Below, in pieces: positions 54,319-62,052 of a stretch of DNA of 64,000 nt. The position numbers and the translations under genes are program-made. Source of the stretch: Acinetobacter zhairuonensis (GTDB lineage Bacteria > Pseudomonadota > Gammaproteobacteria > Pseudomonadales > Moraxellaceae); the NCBI RefSeq assembly GCF_022601715.1, contig NZ_JAKVIM010000003.1, positions 177,732-241,731 on the forward strand, in the 5' to 3' direction. The first letter of the stretch is position 1. Each line of letters starts with the position of its first letter. Under the pieces are notes generated by a model. It worked only from the letters and a program-made list of their open reading frames with translations, ran no database searches and was not told the DNA's origin.

Positions 54319-54975
54319 GTGTTGTTAGATCACATTCGTCATGTTGTTCCAACGATTCGCCGTGATTATCCAGAATGGCATCATGGTCGGGAACGGTATG
54401 CGTTGTGGTATATCGAAATTCAAAATCCAGACTTGATTTCGTATCTTAATCAAGTTCAAGATTATTTCTCAGAATATTTACTCCTTCCTAATACACGTCA
54501 GTTTCATATCACACTGTTTATTTGTGGTTTTTTAACCACAGATCAGGCAAAAGATCAGGCAAATTTTGATGATGATTTCACTCAAGCCCAATTCCAACAA
54601 CAATTTCAGCGCTTAAAATCACAGCTATCTCAAAAAATTAAACTCAAAATAGGTGGTCTGAATAGTTTCAGTAGTGCTTTATATCTTAAGGTTATCGATA
54701 CAGACTCGGCTTTAGCACATATCAGAGCGCAATGTGCCCAGTTTAGTGATGAAGTTGCGGCATTAAGCTATTGTCCGCATATTACCGTGGGTTTATATAA
54801 TGCCGCATTTCCTAGCCAAAGCATTTTAGACAAAATGGTAGCATTTCCTGCTCGACAGTTTGAAATCGAGATTAGCCAGATCAAGTTTGGTTATTATAAA
54901 GCACAAGAATTACAAGGTCCTTTACATGCTATACAGAGCATTTCATTAGGTGACGTATGTTGCAACTCATATTAG
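54319..54975 (+). CDS. 2H phosphoesterase superfamily protein (2'-5' RNA ligase/CPDase-like)
   Basis: This soluble protein of about 218 residues has the two HxT/S motifs of the 2H fold: FHITLFICGF near the first third and PHITVGLYN near the C-terminus. Such enzymes open 2',3'-cyclic phosphates or ligate RNA; the true substrate is unknown. The start is uncertain: a TTG at 54295 lies inside the inverted repeat, while a GTG at 54319 begins just after it. The end overlaps cobU by 19 bases, so it is cotranscribed with the cobalamin genes. Confidence 0.78.
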   Translation: MLLDHIRHVVPTIRRDYPEWHHGRERYALWYIEIQNPDLISYLNQVQDYFSEYLLLPNTRQFHITLFICGFLTTDQAKDQANFDDDFTQAQFQQQFQRLKSQLSQKIKLKIGGLNSFSSALYLKVIDTDSALAHIRAQCAQFSDEVAALSYCPHITVGLYNAAFPSQSILDKMVAFPARQFEIEISQIKFGYYKAQELQGPLHAIQSISLGDVCCNSY

Positions 54976-55478
54976 GGGGTGCCCGCTCAGGCAAAAGTCG
55001 TTTGGCTGAACAGACTGCACAAGATTCGGGGCTTCAGGTTCACTACGTGGCAACGGCTCAGGCTTTAGATGCTGAAATGCAGCTGCGGATTCAACATCAT
55101 CAAGCACAGCGGCCTGCATATTGGCAATTGAGCGAAGAGCCGCTGTATTTAGCCGATTGTTTGCAGCGGATTGATGCACCAGAACAGCTGATTCTGGTGG
55201 ATTGTCTGACCTTATGGATGACCAATCTGTTACTGGCGGATGATCCAAGCTTACTGTCCCAACAAATGCAGAAATTACTTGAAGTTTTACCGACTTTATC
55301 TTCCACCATCATTTTGGTGAGTAATGAAACGGGCTTAGGGGTTGTGCCTATGGGGGAGCTGAGTCGTAAATTTGTGGATGAATCAGGGCGACTGCATCAA
55401 CAGTTGGCACAGCTTGCCAACAAGGTGGTGTTCTGTGTGGCGGGATTATCAATGCAATTAAAAGGAGACAAATCATGA
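54957..55478 (+). CDS. cobU: Adenosylcobinamide kinase/guanylyltransferase
   Basis: This 173-residue bifunctional enzyme phosphorylates adenosylcobinamide and adds GMP, giving adenosylcobinamide-GDP for nucleotide loop assembly. The P-loop is LILGGARSGKSRLAE, followed by VHYVATAQALDAEMQ with the guanylated His region, LVDCLTLWMTNLL and VSNETGLGVVPMGELSRKF. Length fits CobU/CobP. The four-base overlap with cobT shows operon structure. No cobalamin riboswitch is visible upstream. Confidence 0.95.
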   Translation: MLQLILGGARSGKSRLAEQTAQDSGLQVHYVATAQALDAEMQLRIQHHQAQRPAYWQLSEEPLYLADCLQRIDAPEQLILVDCLTLWMTNLLLADDPSLLSQQMQKLLEVLPTLSSTIILVSNETGLGVVPMGELSRKFVDESGRLHQQLAQLANKVVFCVAGLSMQLKGDKS

Positions 55479-56527
55479 GTTGGTGGTTAGAGGCGTGTCA
55501 ACAGCCGAATGAGGCAGCAAAACAAAGTGCAGAAGCGCGCCAGTTACAACTCACCAAGCCCACTGGCTCTTTGTCCGAGTTAGAGCGTATCGCAGTTTTA
55601 TTGGCGAGTTTGCAGAATACCGATGAGCCTGATATTCAAGCGCCGTGGATTAGCATTTTTGCTGGTGATCATGGGGTGATGGAAGAAAATATTTCAGCTT
55701 ATCCTCAAGCAGTTACGCGTCAAATGCTGCTGAATTTCACTACGGGCGGTGCATGTATTAGTGTCATTGCCAAAGAGTATGCTGCAACTTTACAAGTGAT
55801 TGACTGCGGTACGGTGGGTGATGCTTATCAATATCCACATGTAGAGACGCATTGTATTGCCCCAGGTACAGCCAATTTTGCTAAACAGCCTGCAATGACG
55901 GAAGCACAGTGTATTGCTGCTATGAAATTGGGTCTGCAAAATGTAGAGCGTGCAGTAAAGGAACATGCTTCTATCTATGTGGCGGGTGAAATGGGGATTG
56001 GCAATACCTGTTCGGCTTCTGCTTTGGCATGTATGTTACTGAATGAAGCGGCCGAACAACTTACAGGTGTCGGTACAGGCATTCGTGCAGAACAGTTAGC
56101 ACATAAAAAACAAGTGATTGATCGTGCCGTGGCATTACATCGTGAATATGTGCAGCAAGATGCCTTTAAAGCACTCTGTGCCGTGGGTGGTTTAGAAATT
56201 GCTGCAATGGTTGGTGCCTATATTCGCTGTGCGCAATTAGGTATGCCAATGGTGGTCGATGGCTTTATCAGTACTGCTGCAGCACTGGTTGCAGTCAAAC
56301 TGAATCCTGTGGTACGTGAATGGATGCTGTTTGGGCATCAATCGGCCGAATATGGACATCTACGTTTATTGCAAGAGTTAAATGCAGAACCGATTTTAAA
56401 ACTGAATTTACGTTTGGGTGAAGCCAGTGGTGCTGGTGCAGCACTTGGGATTATTAAACTGGCATGCCACTTACATAATCAAATGGCAACATTTGCTGAA
56501 GCCGCCGTGATTGGTGAGAAAATTTAG
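55475..56527 (+). CDS. cobT: Nicotinate-nucleotide-dimethylbenzimidazole phosphoribosyltransferase
   Basis: This 350-residue enzyme activates the lower ligand base to alpha-ribazole phosphate using nicotinate mononucleotide. Motifs are KPTGSLSELE near the start, FAGDHGVMEE, GEMGIGNTCSASAL and the catalytic Glu in LRLGEASGAGAALG. Length equals the family norm. Its start overlaps the cobU stop. Confidence 0.95.
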   Translation: MSWWLEACQQPNEAAKQSAEARQLQLTKPTGSLSELERIAVLLASLQNTDEPDIQAPWISIFAGDHGVMEENISAYPQAVTRQMLLNFTTGGACISVIAKEYAATLQVIDCGTVGDAYQYPHVETHCIAPGTANFAKQPAMTEAQCIAAMKLGLQNVERAVKEHASIYVAGEMGIGNTCSASALACMLLNEAAEQLTGVGTGIRAEQLAHKKQVIDRAVALHREYVQQDAFKALCAVGGLEIAAMVGAYIRCAQLGMPMVVDGFISTAAALVAVKLNPVVREWMLFGHQSAEYGHLRLLQELNAEPILKLNLRLGEASGAGAALGIIKLACHLHNQMATFAEAAVIGEKI

Positions 56528-56537
56528 GGGATTAGAC

Positions 56538-57155
56538 ATGCATTTGCAGATTGATCTATTACGACATGGGGAAAGTGAACTGAGTCATACGCTACGCGGT
56601 TCACTGGATGATGCGCTGACGGCTCAAGGTTGGCAACAGATGCTCAGTAGTATAGATCAATCTCAAACTGTATCTTTACCTCGGCCTCAGCAGTGGGATG
56701 TGGTCTTTTCCTCACCCTTACAGCGTTGTCGTATATTTGCGGAACACATCGTTAAAGAGCGGGATATCCCACTCATACTGGATCAAAGTCTACAAGAAAT
56801 GCATTTTGGCGATTGGGAAGGACAGTCGATCCAAGGGTTGTATGAACAATTTCCTGAAACTTTGGCAGACTTTTGGCAGAAACCTACGCAGACCATACTT
56901 CCCAAGGCGGAAAGCATGCAGCAGTTCCATCTCAGAGTAAGTACAGCAATGATGAATATACAGCAGCAGATGCAAAGTCAGGGTTGGCAATCTGCATTGG
57001 TGGTCACGCATGGCGGGGTCATTAAACTGTTAAAGTGTATGGTCTTACAGCAACCCTTGGATGATGTGTTGAAAATGACGGCTGAATTGGGGCAGCTCAG
57101 CTCTTTTAGCTGGGATACGGTTACACAGACCTTGGCTTTGCAGGAGTTAACATGA
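56538..57155 (+). CDS. cobC: Histidine phosphatase, probable alpha-ribazole phosphatase
   Basis: This protein of about 205 residues belongs to the phosphoglycerate-mutase-like histidine phosphatases. The catalytic LLRHGESEL lies near residue 9, followed by SSPLQRCRIFAEHI, EMHFGDWEGQSI and the second catalytic His in VVTHGGVIKLL. Within a cob operon it most likely removes the phosphate from alpha-ribazole 5'-phosphate or adenosylcobalamin phosphate. The ATG at 56538 has AGGGG eight bases upstream. The stop overlaps the cobS start. Confidence 0.88.
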   Translation: MHLQIDLLRHGESELSHTLRGSLDDALTAQGWQQMLSSIDQSQTVSLPRPQQWDVVFSSPLQRCRIFAEHIVKERDIPLILDQSLQEMHFGDWEGQSIQGLYEQFPETLADFWQKPTQTILPKAESMQQFHLRVSTAMMNIQQQMQSQGWQSALVVTHGGVIKLLKCMVLQQPLDDVLKMTAELGQLSSFSWDTVTQTLALQELT

Positions 57156-57910
57156 CTCCATTTCTGATTGCTTTACAGTTCTTGACTACGTTACGAATTC
57201 AACTTAAAGAAATACCGACGGCTCAGCAGAATGCAAATTCGATTTTATTCTATCCTGTGGTCGGTTTAATCATCGGGCTGATCTTATATGTTGTGTCGCT
57301 AATGCTGTCAGGATTGCCTACAGTTTTGCTTTCAAGCCTGATTCTGGTGTTTTGGATCTGGCTTACAGGTGGCTTACATCTGGATGGTTTGGCGGATACC
57401 GCAGATGCATGGGTAGGAGGCTTTGGCGATAAAGAGCGTACCCTTAAGATTATGAAAGACCCGAGTTGTGGTCCCATTGGAGTGCTTAGTTTAATTATTG
57501 TCTGTGTCTTAAAATGGGCAGCGCTGTATGTATTACTGGAACAGAAAGCAGCACTCGCTTTATTGCTGTTTCCCTTGCTTGGGCGAACCATTCCTTTGGC
57601 ACTCTTTGTGAATACACCATATGTGCGTTCCAATGGTTTGGGTTCGAGTATTGCTGCGCATTTGCCTAAACGCCGTGTCTATTGGGTTATTGGATTAAGT
57701 TTAAGCCTTGTTATGTATTTCTTAGGCTTGGGTCTGCTTATAGGTCTGGCATGGGTTGTAACATTTATTCATCTACGTACTAAGTTCCTGCAACGTCTTG
57801 GAGGCATTACAGGAGATACGATTGGTGCAAGTATCGAGCTGAGCGAAACAGTTTGCTTATTGGTGTTTGTCATAGGTCTGAGTTATCTACCAATGAGCAC
57901 CTTGTTTTAA
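57152..57910 (+). CDS. cobS: Adenosylcobinamide-GDP ribazoletransferase (cobalamin synthase)
   Basis: This 252-residue inner-membrane enzyme joins adenosylcobinamide-GDP and alpha-ribazole, the last step of cobalamin assembly. The acidic signature GGLHLDGLADTADAWVGGF near residue 75 and the later GGITGDTIGASIELSE are diagnostic. Several helices follow. It ends the cobU-cobT-cobC-cobS unit. With no corrin ring genes here, the cluster serves cobinamide salvage or completes a distant pathway. Confidence 0.95.
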   Translation: MTPFLIALQFLTTLRIQLKEIPTAQQNANSILFYPVVGLIIGLILYVVSLMLSGLPTVLLSSLILVFWIWLTGGLHLDGLADTADAWVGGFGDKERTLKIMKDPSCGPIGVLSLIIVCVLKWAALYVLLEQKAALALLLFPLLGRTIPLALFVNTPYVRSNGLGSSIAAHLPKRRVYWVIGLSLSLVMYFLGLGLLIGLAWVVTFIHLRTKFLQRLGGITGDTIGASIELSETVCLLVFVIGLSYLPMSTLF

Positions 57911-57928
57911 GGGTTCTTGATAAAAAAA

Positions 57929-57940
57929 TTAGCCTAAGCA
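57929..57940 (+). repeat. Near copy of the AATAGCCTAAGC word
   Basis: TTAGCCTAAGCA differs only at the first bases. It overlaps the last codons and stop of lrgB on the opposite strand. Confidence 0.5.
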
Positions 57941-58624
57941 ACGCAAGACTAGATGAATTAAGCTTGGCCCGAGGATCACCATAAAAACACCTGCCAAAAC
58001 CATGGTTAAAGAAGCAATTACGCCTTCTTCATGGTGCCGCATAAACGCCTTACTGGTGCCGAAGCCATGTGCTGCATTGCCTAGCGAAGCGCCCTGAGCA
58101 AAGGCGGAGTTCAGTTTTAACAGCAGTAAAACAGTATCTCCCAAAAGTACGCCTGCAATCCCTGTAATCATGGTAAATAAAATCACCAGTTCGACTGAGC
58201 CGCCAATATGCGAGGTCAGTTCCATGGCAAAGGCGGTAGAGATTGAGCGGGACATCAGGCTATAAGTGGTTTGGCTGTCAAAATGAAACAGCTTCGCCAA
58301 ATAAAAGGCACTAATTACACCAGCACTCATTCCAATCACAATACCCAGACTGATTGAAAACAGATGTTCGCGAATTAATTGACGATATTCATAGATTGGA
58401 ATCGCAAAGGCGATGGTTGCGGGTCCAAGCATCCAGACAATCCAGTGATTATCAGTCATATAGGTGTCATAGGAGATATGAAAACCCGACAAGATTAAAA
58501 TCAGCACAAAAGGAACCAGCATTGCAGGGGAGAGCAACATATAGGGATAACGACGATAAAGCTTTTTCGCCAAGATGTAGCCGATAATGGTTGCTATAAA
58601 ACAAAAGAGCGCCGTGATGTTCAT
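57929..58624 (-). CDS. lrgB: LrgB/CidB family inner-membrane protein
   Basis: This 231-residue protein has about seven helices and the LrgB signatures YTYSLMSRSISTAFAMELT-like (here TYSLMSRSISTAFAMELTSHIGG) and GNAAHGFGTSKAF near the C-terminus. LrgAB proteins are linked to murein hydrolase control, cell lysis and, in several bacteria, pyruvate or glycolate export. The ATG overlaps the upstream lrgA stop by four bases. It is divergent from a LysR gene. Confidence 0.92.
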   Translation of the reverse strand: MNITALFCFIATIIGYILAKKLYRRYPYMLLSPAMLVPFVLILILSGFHISYDTYMTDNHWIVWMLGPATIAFAIPIYEYRQLIREHLFSISLGIVIGMSAGVISAFYLAKLFHFDSQTTYSLMSRSISTAFAMELTSHIGGSVELVILFTMITGIAGVLLGDTVLLLLKLNSAFAQGASLGNAAHGFGTSKAFMRHHEEGVIASLTMVLAGVFMVILGPSLIHLVLRCLG

Positions 58625-59055
58625 GAGTGTACTTCCACTTTCGCCTGACGATGATTTTGCTTTTGCTGAAGTTTACGTTCGAGCTTAAAACCAAAATGTA
58701 CGCTGTATGCTGTCATGACCATAACGCAGATAGTGCCCAAGATAACCGCGAGAATGAGCTGCCAGCCTTGAGTGATAAAGAGCTGCTTATATTTCACTAA
58801 GCCCACCACACAGGGAATAAACATCAACACCAATTCGGCAAGAATGAAATCTGCGCCCGATTTAATCCATACTAATTTCATCATGCCAGACATTAGGGCA
58901 AGCAAAAGCAGGATTAGTCCAATCACACCTGCAGAAATAGGAAGATGGAAATATTGCTGGATCAAGGCACTAATCCACCATAGCCCAATTAAAAACAAAA
59001 GTTGAGCAGTGACTTTTAAAAGATAGTGTAATTTTGCTGTATTGGGAGAGGACAT
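58621..59055 (-). CDS. lrgA: CidA/LrgA family holin-like protein
   Basis: This 144-residue membrane protein has four helices. The LrgA/CidA features LPISAGVIGLILLLLALMSG and LVLMFIPCVVGLVKY are clear. A basic tail (KLERKLQQKQNHRQAKVE) faces the cytosol. It partners with LrgB encoded just downstream. The gene begins 100 bases from the divergent LysR regulator, which probably controls both. Confidence 0.9.
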   Translation of the reverse strand: MSSPNTAKLHYLLKVTAQLLFLIGLWWISALIQQYFHLPISAGVIGLILLLLALMSGMMKLVWIKSGADFILAELVLMFIPCVVGLVKYKQLFITQGWQLILAVILGTICVMVMTAYSVHFGFKLERKLQQKQNHRQAKVEVHS

Positions 59056-59136
59056 GACATAACAAGTTTAATCAACAGGTAGTTATTGTAGAATTGACCT
59101 GCTGTTTGAATTATGAATAATAAAAAAATAATTATG

Positions 59137-59153
59137 CAAATATGGAATATTTG
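59137..59153. promoter_or_regulatory. Palindrome in the lrgAB-lysR divergent gap
   Basis: CAAATAT and ATATTTG form a perfect 7+7 palindrome with a three-base centre, placed two bases before the lysR start codon. It is a candidate autoregulatory operator. Confidence 0.45.
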
Positions 59154-59155
59154 GT

Positions 59156-60055
59156 GTGGATATCAAAAGCCTACAGATTTTTGCCACGCTTGTAGAAACG
59201 AAGAGTTTCACTGTAGCCGCGGAACAGCTGAATTTAACCCAACCAACCATCAGTAAAGCGATGCGTGCTCTAGAAGAGCAATTGGGTGTTATGCTGTTGC
59301 ATAAAGGGGAAGCTGGGAGGAAACGCGGAGTAGCACTGACCTATGTAGGGCAGCAAGTGTATGAACATGCCTTAATAATCCTTAATGAGCAGCAGCGTAT
59401 TTTTGATACAGTGACGCAAGTACGAGGCTTAAAGAAAGGTAAGCTAACTATCGGTCTACCGCCTTTGGCTGCCATGATGTTGAGTACTGTGATTGCCAAG
59501 TTCCATAGTCAGTATCCACATATCGAGCTGAATTTTCTGGAAGTTGGTGCGACAGGCATCGAAGAAGCGATTTTTCGTAAAGAGGTCGATGCTGGTGTCG
59601 TGATGGGAGACTTGAAACCCTTACTCAGCGGTTTTGAAATTATTAACTCACCCATTTGTCTATTGGCAAAGAAAAACTCACATTGGCGCAAAAAATCACA
59701 AATCAAACTGATTGAGCTTCAAGAAGAGTCCTTTCTGCTGTATGCCAATACCTTTACCCTGAACAATGTGATTATACAGGCTGCGCAGTCAGTGGGTTTC
59801 GAGCCGAAAGTGGCTTGTCGCAGTAGCCAATGGGACTTTATTGCCAAGCTAGTTGAATCTAATGTCGGAATTGCCTTACTGCCGCAAGCCTATTGTGAGC
59901 GATTGAACAGTGATGAGTTTCATATTGCCTTGTTGACAGAGCCGAAGATCAATTGGAATTTAAAAATGGCTTGGAATAGTAGTGTCACAATGACACCAGC
60001 AACAAGAGCTTGGCTGAATATCATTCAAGATAATCTGGAAAGTATTCATTTCTAG
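59156..60055 (+). CDS. LysR-family regulator, divergent from lrgAB (CidR-like)
   Basis: This 299-residue protein has the N-terminal winged helix (DIKSLQIFATLVETKSFTVAAEQLNLTQPTISKAMRALEEQLG) and a periplasmic-binding-like effector domain. It starts with GTG at 59156, and a 17-bp palindrome overlaps the usual ribosome-site region. CidR of Gram-positive bacteria and its relatives sense overflow metabolites such as acetate and control cid/lrg genes. Its divergence from lrgAB suggests the same logic here. Confidence 0.9.
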   Translation: MDIKSLQIFATLVETKSFTVAAEQLNLTQPTISKAMRALEEQLGVMLLHKGEAGRKRGVALTYVGQQVYEHALIILNEQQRIFDTVTQVRGLKKGKLTIGLPPLAAMMLSTVIAKFHSQYPHIELNFLEVGATGIEEAIFRKEVDAGVVMGDLKPLLSGFEIINSPICLLAKKNSHWRKKSQIKLIELQEESFLLYANTFTLNNVIIQAAQSVGFEPKVACRSSQWDFIAKLVESNVGIALLPQAYCERLNSDEFHIALLTEPKINWNLKMAWNSSVTMTPATRAWLNIIQDNLESIHF

Positions 60056-60238
60056 TATAAATCATACATGGGTGATAAATAGACAGCCCAGTGAAATGTA
60101 TTAAGATAAAGTCACACCTGATGAATAGGGATGGAGTACGTAACGAATTTCCTATCCAATTATGAGCGTCAGTCGGTTTTATGACGGAATGATTCCTAAA
60201 ATTGCTACACGTGCTTTTCGCCATGTAATTCAACACGC

Positions 60239-60397
60239 ATGCGCCGTGTAAAAGAGGTGTATGTAAAAGATCATCAGATGCTGCAACGTAAGATTGATGG
60301 TCAAGAGCTTGTGTTAAAAGATCTTTTGCAGGCTTATATGCCAGTTGCGCAGCTTCCAAAAACCTTTAAACGGAAAAAACATGAGCTAACTGTATAA
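60239..60397 (+). pseudogene. Remnant of the partner gene upstream of a zeta-toxin-like gene
   Basis: The 52-residue frame begins MRRVKEVYVKDHQMLQRKIDG and ends KTFKRKKHELTV. It looks like the C-terminal part of a small protein, perhaps an antitoxin. A possible N-terminal part (MSVSRFYDGMIPKIATRAFR, from 60162) lies in another frame and stops near 60249, so the gene is broken. Its stop overlaps the expected toxin start at 60381 by 17 bases, as in toxin-antitoxin operons. Confidence 0.5.
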
Positions 60398-61128
60398 GTT
60401 AGGCCTCAACTTAGACCGTATGTTTGCTGGTCCAAAAGGTTCTGGGAAAAGCACCTTCAAAGAATATTCATTACTAACATCATATCGGTGCTTATTTAAA
60501 TGCTGATGAATTGGAAGCTGAATTAAAATCTACTGCGTAGCTTAATCTGAATACATATCATCCCGCTTATTGGTATCGACATTACTTGAATTTTTAAAAG
60601 AAAAACAATGACCGACGACGGGATTAGCGGGTTTATTACACACGAGCCTGTATTGCTTAGCCCTCAGTTAATTCAGTTCCAACCAGAAGCAATCGATTCC
60701 TATCTATGCGAGCGTATCACAGACTTTATTCGCTTAAAGAGCAGTTTTCATTTTGAAGCAGTCATGTCTCATATATCAAAGGTTGAGTTTTTACATTTAG
60801 CAGAACAACAAGGATATAGAACCTATTTGTATTTTGTGTCTACGGTTGGCCCTGAGATTAATATTGCGCGGGTACAATATAGAGTCACTCAGGGCGGGCA
60901 TGGTGTACGGTGTACCCGAACATAAGACTCGTGAGCGTTATTACAGAAGTATGGATTTGTTGATGCAACAGACCGAACATATTTTTTGATAATTCATCGA
61001 ATGGGGGAAATGCAGCATTTCTTGCTGAAATTGAGCAAGCTGAAACGCTAAAATTGAATCCTGGTTCGGAAGAATTGCTTAAATGGTTTGCAGATAAAGT
61101 CTTAATCGAATTCGAAAGGTGGGTTTGA
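60381..61128 (+). pseudogene. Decayed zeta-toxin-like P-loop kinase gene
   Basis: Fragments in three frames join into one zeta-toxin-family ATPase. They are the Walker A MFAGPKGSGKSTFKE at 60420, GAYLNADELEAELKSTA at about 60490, FHFEAVMSHISKVEFLHLAE and YRTYLYFVSTVGPEINIARV at about 60740-60870, PEHKTRERYYRSMDLLMQQ at about 60916, and FDNSSNGGNAAFLAEIEQA after 60982. Lesions include early stops at 60387 and 60538, a frameshift near 60480, a 7-bp tandem duplication at 60902-60915 and a frameshift near the T run at 60982. An intact open frame of 105 residues (60608-60925) is only the middle of this relic. The gene cannot make a working product. Confidence 0.82.
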
Positions 61129-61213
61129 GTAAAATTCATACAAAATTGCTCTTGAATAATTTACAAATAAACATATTATAAAAACATATATTGTTTTAAG
61201 TGGAACGCAGAAA

Positions 61214-61627
61214 ATGCATGACTATCTAACCGCTTTTATCGGTGGAACACTACTTGGTGTATCCGCCGTGGGTTATTTGTGGGTCAATGGTCGTATTGCA
61301 GGAATTAGCGGCCTGATTTCACAAGTGCTTAGCCCGAAAACCTTATTCAGTACTCCTGCGATTTGGTTCTTATTGGGTCTCATTATCGTGCCATTTGCGT
61401 ATGGGGCAGTTACGCAACCGCAGATTCAGATTGAAAGTTCACCGTTCATTATGATTTTGGCGGGTTTATTGGTTGGATTTGGTACGCGACTCGGTTCTGG
61501 ATGTACCAGTGGACATGGTATTTGCGGGATTAGTCGTTTATCGAAACGATCACTCATTGCAACAGCAACCTTTATGCTTGCTGGCGCCGTGACAGTGTTT
61601 GTAATGCGTCATATTTTTGGAGCATAA
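61214..61627 (+). CDS. YeeE/YedE family sulfur transport protein, N-terminal half
   Basis: This 137-residue membrane protein has about four helices. The signature GFGTRLGSGCTSGHGICGISRLS holds the cysteine of the GCTxGH motif, which passes thiosulfate-type sulfur across the membrane in YeeE. The family often splits into two small proteins, as here: the next gene supplies the second half two bases later. The operon also encodes an MBL persulfide-type enzyme. Confidence 0.88.
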   Translation: MHDYLTAFIGGTLLGVSAVGYLWVNGRIAGISGLISQVLSPKTLFSTPAIWFLLGLIIVPFAYGAVTQPQIQIESSPFIMILAGLLVGFGTRLGSGCTSGHGICGISRLSKRSLIATATFMLAGAVTVFVMRHIFGA

Positions 61628-61629
61628 AC

Positions 61630-62052
61630 ATGAAAAATATATTTGCCTTTATTTTTGGTGGTTTATTTGCCACAGGTTTGATGTTTTCAGGTATGGCGAA
61701 TCCGCAAAAAGTGCTGAATTTTCTTGATGTATTCGGGACTTGGGATGCTAGTTTGGCATTTGTGATGATAGGGGCTATTGCAGTCGCCTTTATTCCATTT
61801 CAAATATTGTCGAAACAACAAGCACCGAAAACGGTATTTAAAGAGCCTATCGTTTTTCCTAAAAATACCCAGCTTGACCCTAGATTAATCACAGGTAGTG
61901 CGATTTTTGGTATAGGTTGGGGATTGGCAGGCATCTGTCCAGCGCCAAGTCTGACCTTGGTGGGTTTGGGTCATTATCAGGCGTTTTATTTCATTATTGC
62001 CATGGCAATCGGTGTTATTGTGTATAACAAAACATTGGGAGCAAAATTATGA
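61630..62052 (+). CDS. YeeE/YedE family sulfur transport protein, C-terminal half (DUF6691-like)
   Basis: This 140-residue membrane protein has about four helices, with MFSGMANPQKVLNFLDVFGTWD near the start and FGIGWGLAGICPAPSLTLVG near residue 97, the second GxCPGP-type cysteine motif (here GICPAP). Together with the preceding protein it should form one channel. The stop overlaps the MBL start by four bases (ATGA). Confidence 0.87.
   Translation: MKNIFAFIFGGLFATGLMFSGMANPQKVLNFLDVFGTWDASLAFVMIGAIAVAFIPFQILSKQQAPKTVFKEPIVFPKNTQLDPRLITGSAIFGIGWGLAGICPAPSLTLVGLGHYQAFYFIIAMAIGVIVYNKTLGAKL

Noticed and set aside
54213..54956. Possible cobalamin riboswitch before the cob genes
   Set aside because: The gap before the 2H gene is only about 100 bases, and I could not find the conserved B12-box or the multi-helix core.
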